Positions 4,605 through 7,783 of a stretch of DNA of 7,783 nucleotides are shown one piece after another. Position 1 is the stretch's first letter, and each line of letters starts with the position of its first letter. Where the stretch lies: positions 1 to 7,783 of the forward strand of contig JACMQR010000212.1 of the NCBI GenBank assembly GCA_014376885.1. The letters are read 5' to 3'. The notes beneath the pieces were generated by a model, which saw only the letters and a program-made list of their open reading frames with translations, did not search any database and was not told the origin of the DNA. The position numbers were made by a program, and so were the translations under genes. This stretch comes from Polaromonas sp. (GTDB lineage Bacteria; Pseudomonadota; Gammaproteobacteria; Burkholderiales; Burkholderiaceae_C).

Positions 4605-6618
4605 GGTCAGGTTCTTTTTGGGTGAGCTCTCTGGCCATGGCCTCGAAGCGGAACTGGCGCGCCAGCAGGCGCAGGTCCTCGACAAAGGCAGTGGTGGCGG
4701 GTTGCTGCGTTTCGATCTCCGCCAGCTTGTTGAGAATGCCCCGGTAAAAGCCCAGATTCACCACTTCGAGCAAGCTGGCAAGCTGCAGCGCGTCCGGCCT
4801 GACACGCAGCGCGGGCACGGTGATATCGGGCAAGCTGTCGGCTACCGGCGCTCCATAATGCCAGCGCAGTGCCAGCTTGCGCTCCAGCCAGTCGAGCAAC
4901 TCGGCGTGGCGCACCGGCTTGAGGATGAAATCCTCGGGGCGTATGCCCACGTCATTGTCCAGCCCCTTGTCAAACGCGTTGGCTGACACGATCGCCAGAT
5001 GAATGTCCGTCAGCCCGGCCCGGCGCACCCGGCGCAGCGTTTCCCAGCCGTCAATGCCGGCCATGGCCAGGTCCATGAAGACCGCATCGGGCCGATAACC
5101 GGCCGCCAGCAGATCCAGGCAGTCGTGGCCACTGGCGGCGGTGCGCAGCTCAAAGCCCATGGGTGCGAGCAGCTGCACCAGCAGCTCGCGGTCGGGCTCC
5201 TCGTTGTCCACCACCAGCAACTTTTTGCGCGGGCCTTCATAGCCCTGCGGCCGGCGCCAGGCGTCCCGGACCTTGGTGGCCGCAAAGCTGCCTGGTGCCA
5301 GATGCACTTCGGGCAAGAACAACCGGACGCGAAACACCGAGCCCTGGCCCGGGGTGCTGTCCACCGTCATGTCGCCGCCCATCAGGTCGGTCAGCATCTT
5401 GGCGATCGTCAGGCCCAGGCCGGCGCCCGAGGCGCCGCCGACGCTCTGGCCGGTGGTGCTGCCGCGTGCAAAAGGCTCAAAAATACGCTCCAGTTCGGCC
5501 GCGCTCATGCCTGGGCCGGTGTCCTCGATATCGATATACGCCATTTCACGCATGTGGCGCATTTTGAAGGTCACCTGCCCGGCTGCGGTGAACTTGATGG
5601 CATTGCCCAGCAGGTTGATGAGCACCTGGCGCACCCGCTGCTCATCGGCGCGCACCACTTCGGGCAGGCTGCCAACGGCTTCGAAAGCAAAGCGCAGGCC
5701 CTTGGCCGCCGCCTGCAGCTCGAACAAGGCAGCCACCTCATGCACGCAGTCGGCAAACTGCATCGGCTTGACATTGAGCGTGAGCTTGCCGGCCTCGATG
5801 CGGGCGATGTCCAGCGTGCCCTCGATCAGCGACAGCAGATGCTCGCCGCCGCGCTTGATGACGCTGACCGCCTGCTGGCGGTGCGGCGCAATGCCGGCGT
5901 CTTCGCCCATCAGCTGCGCATAGCCCAGGATGCTGTTGAGCGGCGTTCGCAGTTCGTGGCTGATGGCACTGATGTAGCGGCTTTTGGCCTGGTTGGCCTG
6001 GTCGACAATGCGGCGCGCCTGATCGGCCGCCAGCCTGGCCTGCTGCAGCGCCTGGTCGGTCTGCCGGTGCGACTCGATTTCCTGCACCAGCAGGTGCGTC
6101 TGCCGGTTTGATTCCTCCTGCGCGACCTGCCGGCTCTGGTGCGCCAGCACCAGCCACCAGGCGACCAGCCCGGCCATCACCAGCAGCGCCATGTAGGCCT
6201 TTAAAAATCCGGAGCGCAAGGCCGATTCGGACGCTGCCAGTTCGGCCAGCGAACTGATCTCCTGGCGGTACAGCAGGCCGAACAGGGCGGCCAGCAGCGG
6301 CACGATGACCCCCATCAGCAGCAGGAAGTGGCTCAGCCCGGTGTCCAGGTAGGGCCAGATGCGGCGCGGCAGCAGCCAGCGCAGTGCCGCCGACCACTGC
6401 ACCGCCAGCTGAGCATGGGGCTTGCACAAGTCGCCGCAACGCGCGTCCAGCGTGCAGCACAGCGAGCAGATCGGCCCCTGGTAGGCCGGGCAATGCGCCA
6501 TGTCGGGGCCTTCGTAGCGGCGCTCGCAAATCACGCAGCACTGGATGGCCTGGCCGGTGCAAAGGGCGGGCTCTGGGCGGCGGGCAATGTAATACCGCCC
6601 CCCCGGTGGCCCAGGCAA
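4588..6618 (-). CDS. hybrid histidine kinase with cysteine-rich N-terminal segment (kinase part of a permease-kinase fusion)
   Basis: This open frame has 676 residues from the first usable codon, TTG at 6618; numbering below uses it. Residues 20-68 are cysteine-rich, with CxxC pairs at 28/31 and 51/54. Two membrane helices follow at about 98-117 and 138-158, then a Q/A/R/E coiled coil (160-212). The HisKA box I-S-H-E-L-R-T-P-L-N holds phosphorylation site H221. The ATPase domain has N339 (N-L-L-G-N-A-I-K-F-T), D-T-G-P-G-M at 366-371, F-E-P-F and G-A-G-L-G-L at 398-403. The receiver (465-580) has D471, N472, E473, phosphoacceptor D516, S545 and K567. The helical tail (600-665) resembles an Hpt domain but has no histidine. 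All catalytic motifs are intact, so the kinase is not itself decayed. No ribosome binding site precedes the TTG; the frame is almost certainly meant to continue the permease from which the G7 tract separates it. Confidence 0.93.
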   Translation of the reverse strand: MPGPPGGRYYIARRPEPALCTGQAIQCCVICERRYEGPDMAHCPAYQGPICSLCCTLDARCGDLCKPHAQLAVQWSAALRWLLPRRIWPYLDTGLSHFLLLMGVIVPLLAALFGLLYRQEISSLAELAASESALRSGFLKAYMALLVMAGLVAWWLVLAHQSRQVAQEESNRQTHLLVQEIESHRQTDQALQQARLAADQARRIVDQANQAKSRYISAISHELRTPLNSILGYAQLMGEDAGIAPHRQQAVSVIKRGGEHLLSLIEGTLDIARIEAGKLTLNVKPMQFADCVHEVAALFELQAAAKGLRFAFEAVGSLPEVVRADEQRVRQVLINLLGNAIKFTAAGQVTFKMRHMREMAYIDIEDTGPGMSAAELERIFEPFARGSTTGQSVGGASGAGLGLTIAKMLTDLMGGDMTVDSTPGQGSVFRVRLFLPEVHLAPGSFAATKVRDAWRRPQGYEGPRKKLLVVDNEEPDRELLVQLLAPMGFELRTAASGHDCLDLLAAGYRPDAVFMDLAMAGIDGWETLRRVRRAGLTDIHLAIVSANAFDKGLDNDVGIRPEDFILKPVRHAELLDWLERKLALRWHYGAPVADSLPDITVPALRVRPDALQLASLLEVVNLGFYRGILNKLAEIETQQPATTAFVEDLRLLARQFRFEAMARELTQKEPDHEPDA

Positions 6619-7783
6619 TCAGCGGTGCCGCCACAAACGCCGTGGTCATCGCAATCACCGCCGAAAAGGCCTGCGCCAACTCGCCGTACAGGCCCAGGTG
6701 CGCCGTCACCGACAGCAGCGACGCCAGCGCCAGCGCGCCCACGCCGACCGGGTTGATGTCGTACAGATGGGCGCGCTTGAACTCGATGCCCGGCGGCGAC
6801 AGGCCCAGGGGCTTGCTGACCACCAGGTCGGCCACCACCGCCATGACCCAGGCAATCGCGATGTTCGAGTACAGCCCGAGCACGTCGCCCAGCGCCTGGA
6901 ACACATTCATTTCCATCAGCATGAGGGCAATGGCGGTGTTGAACACCAGCCAGACCACCCGGCCCGGGTGGCTGTGTGTCAGGCGCGAGAAAAAGTTCGA
7001 CCAGGCCAGCGAGCCGGCATAGGCATTGGTCACATTGATCTTCAGCTGCGACACCACGACAAACAGCGCCGTCGCCCCGACCGCCCAGCCATAGTCGGGA
7101 AACACATATTCATAGGCCGCCAGGTACATCTGGTTGGGGTCCACGGCCCGGCCTGGCGGCACCATGTTGGAAATCGCCAGGTAGGCCAGCAGCGCGCCGC
7201 CCAGCATTTTCAGCACGCCCAGCAGCACCCAGCCCGGCCCGCCGACCAGCACCGCGCCCCACCAGCGCCAGCGGTTGGCCGGGGTCTGCACCGGCATGAA
7301 GCGCAAATAGTCGGCCTGCTCGCCCATCTGGGTGATCAATGCGATGCCGACCGTCAAGGCAGCACCAAAAAGGTGCAAATTAAACACGCCACTGCGTCCT
7401 TTTTCGCCAGCGTAATCAATAACGCCAGAAAACGCACCAGGAGCGAACACAAAGAGATAGGCGAAGGGAACCACCAGCATGACCAGCCACAGCGCCTGCG
7501 TCCAGACCTGCAGCCGGCTGATGGTCGACACCCCGTGAGTCACCAGTGGAATCACGATCAGCGCGCAGACCAGGTAGCCCCATTTGGGTGGAATCCCAAA
7601 AGCCAGTTCCAGCGCGTAGGCCATGACAGCGGCTTCGAGCGCAAAGAAGATGAAGGTGAAGGACGCGTAGATCAGCGAGGTCAGCGTCGAGCCGATGTAG
7701 CCGAAACCTGCGCCGCGCGTCAGCAAATCCATGTCCACGCCGTAGCGCGCGGCATAAATGCTGATCGGCAAGCCAGCCAGGAA
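5738..7783 (-). CDS. NCS1-type permease domain, 5'-truncated by window edge and frameshifted at its end
   Basis: The gene enters from the right edge; the first visible codon is TTC at 7783-7781. About 393 residues, down to 6605, are a polytopic membrane protein with many hydrophobic spans. The text resembles the NCS1 family (cytosine, purine, allantoin and hydantoin permeases) as fused to kinases: Y-G-V-D-M-D-L-L-T-R-G-A-G-F-G-Y near the start, then G-E-Q-A-D-Y-L-R-F-M, K-I-N-V-T-N-A-Y-A-G-S-L-A-W-S-N, and G-L-S-P-P-G-I-E-F-K-R-A-H near the end. The first span or so lies outside the window. Permease-like sequence stops at W-A-T-G-G on the G7 tract. From there to the stop at 5738 the frame yields R/P/A-rich nonsense while the kinase frame takes over. 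The substrate cannot be named. The domain may transport, or serve as ligand sensor for the kinase, or both. Confidence 0.88.
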   Translation of the reverse strand, partial: FLAGLPISIYAARYGVDMDLLTRGAGFGYIGSTLTSLIYASFTFIFFALEAAVMAYALELAFGIPPKWGYLVCALIVIPLVTHGVSTISRLQVWTQALWLVMLVVPFAYLFVFAPGAFSGVIDYAGEKGRSGVFNLHLFGAALTVGIALITQMGEQADYLRFMPVQTPANRWRWWGAVLVGGPGWVLLGVLKMLGGALLAYLAISNMVPPGRAVDPNQMYLAAYEYVFPDYGWAVGATALFVVVSQLKINVTNAYAGSLAWSNFFSRLTHSHPGRVVWLVFNTAIALMLMEMNVFQALGDVLGLYSNIAIAWVMAVVADLVVSKPLGLSPPGIEFKRAHLYDINPVGVGALALASLLSVTAHLGLYGELAQAFSAVIAMTTAFVAAPLIAWATGGAVLHCPPPRARPLHRPGHPVLRDLRAPLRRPRHGALPGLPGADLLAVLHAGRALRRLVQAPCSAGGAVVGGTALAAAAPHLALPGHRAEPLPAADGGHRAAAGRPVRPAVPPGDQFAGRTGSVRIGLALRIFKGLHGAAGDGRAGRLVAGAGAPEPAGRAGGIKPADAPAGAGNRVAPADRPGAAAGQAGGRSGAPHCRPGQPGQKPLHQCHQPRTANAAQQHPGLCAADGRRRRHCAAPPAGGQRHQARRRASAVADRGHAGHRPHRGRQAHAQCQADAVCRLRA
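6499..6513 (-). promoter_or_regulatory. possible internal ribosome binding site and ATG in the kinase frame
   Basis: On the minus strand GAAGG (6513-6509) stands 7 nt before an in-frame ATG (6501-6499), codon 40 of the kinase frame. Spacing and sequence are good enough for initiation. A product from here would keep both membrane helices, kinase and receiver but lose the permease and the first CxxC of the cysteine-rich segment. It may be coincidental in GC-rich coding sequence. Confidence 0.3.
6598..6604 (-). repeat. G7 homopolymer at the frame switch
   Basis: Seven consecutive C on the plus strand (seven G on the coding strand) lie precisely where the permease frame (ACC-GGG-GGG-GCG) must change to the kinase frame (CCG-GGG-GGG-CGG). 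A change of -1 base, or a +1 ribosomal shift, joins them. Runs of this length are prone to replication slippage, transcript slippage and sequencing miscounts. Confidence 0.85.

Larger units (their letters stand above)
4588..7783 (-). pseudogene. frameshifted permease-kinase fusion gene (whole locus, 5' end outside)
   Basis: Read as one gene, this locus encodes permease, cysteine-rich segment, two helices, coiled coil, kinase and receiver. With one G fewer at 6598-6604 the junction would read W-A-T-G-G-R-Y-Y-I-A-R-R without a break, which I remember as the usual join in related fusion proteins. I mark it as a disrupted gene because the literal sequence does not encode the fusion. Both halves are otherwise intact, with no further frameshift or stop. 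This favours a recent event, a sequencing or assembly error, or reversible or programmed frameshifting over long decay. Confidence 0.6.

Noticed and set aside
3990..4625. Plus-strand frame of 211 codons opposite the response regulator
   Set aside because: It is rich in H, G and R with no recognisable domain; the minus-strand regulator explains the region.
4780..4870. C-terminal Hpt phosphotransfer domain in the kinase
   Set aside because: The helical tail has no histidine, so it cannot act as a phosphotransfer domain; at most it is a degenerate relative.
4999..6111. Long open frame of 370 codons on the plus strand opposite the kinase
   Set aside because: Its composition is that of an antisense shadow in GC-rich DNA; the kinase frame has every catalytic motif.
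5738..6597. Tail of the permease frame after the G7 tract, considered as a real C-terminal domain
   Set aside because: It is R/P/A/G-rich low-complexity text overlapping the well-conserved kinase in another frame.

Overview
The window is GC-rich, densely coded DNA that looks like a chromosome of a beta-proteobacterium, most likely Burkholderiales/Comamonadaceae (Polaromonas-, Rhodoferax- or Acidovorax-like). The basis is the DctA sequence, a long second-copy type of translation factor IF-1, and a permease-histidine kinase fusion of a kind I associate from memory with these bacteria. This placement is inference; no search was run. I saw no tRNA, rRNA, insertion sequence, CRISPR array or phage gene.

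Left part (1-1215). The C-terminal end of a DinG/XPD-type helicase enters from the left edge and ends at 326. Its stop codon overlaps the stop of a convergent 24-residue hydrophobic micro-protein gene (323-397, minus), which has a good ribosome binding site. A gap with a perfect 12-bp hairpin follows, then a 75-residue helical hypothetical protein (686-913, minus). A 302-bp divergent region rich in inverted repeats separates it from dctA.

Middle (1216-3566). dctA (plus) encodes a complete C4-dicarboxylate/proton symporter. It converges on a minus-strand pair: a 79-residue hypothetical gene followed by a long-form infA (IF-1 with a C-terminal extension). Upstream of that pair is a 342-bp stretch without a credible gene; at its far end lie a perfect TATAAT and a 10-bp palindrome.

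Right part (3567-7783). This is a minus-strand signalling operon. Its first gene runs off the right edge and is by content a single large sensor: an NCS1-type permease, a cysteine-rich metal-site-like segment, two membrane helices, a coiled coil, a histidine kinase and a receiver. In this sequence the permease and kinase parts lie in different frames, and the switch falls exactly at a run of seven G (minus strand, 6598-6604). Removing one G would join them seamlessly. The kinase overlaps by 17 bp a response regulator gene with receiver, PAS-like and LuxR-type DNA-binding parts. Together they look like a transporter-coupled two-component system, comparable in design to CbrA/CbrB but built on a different permease family. 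The G7 frameshift is the most notable observation: sequencing error, mutation, phase switch or recoding site.
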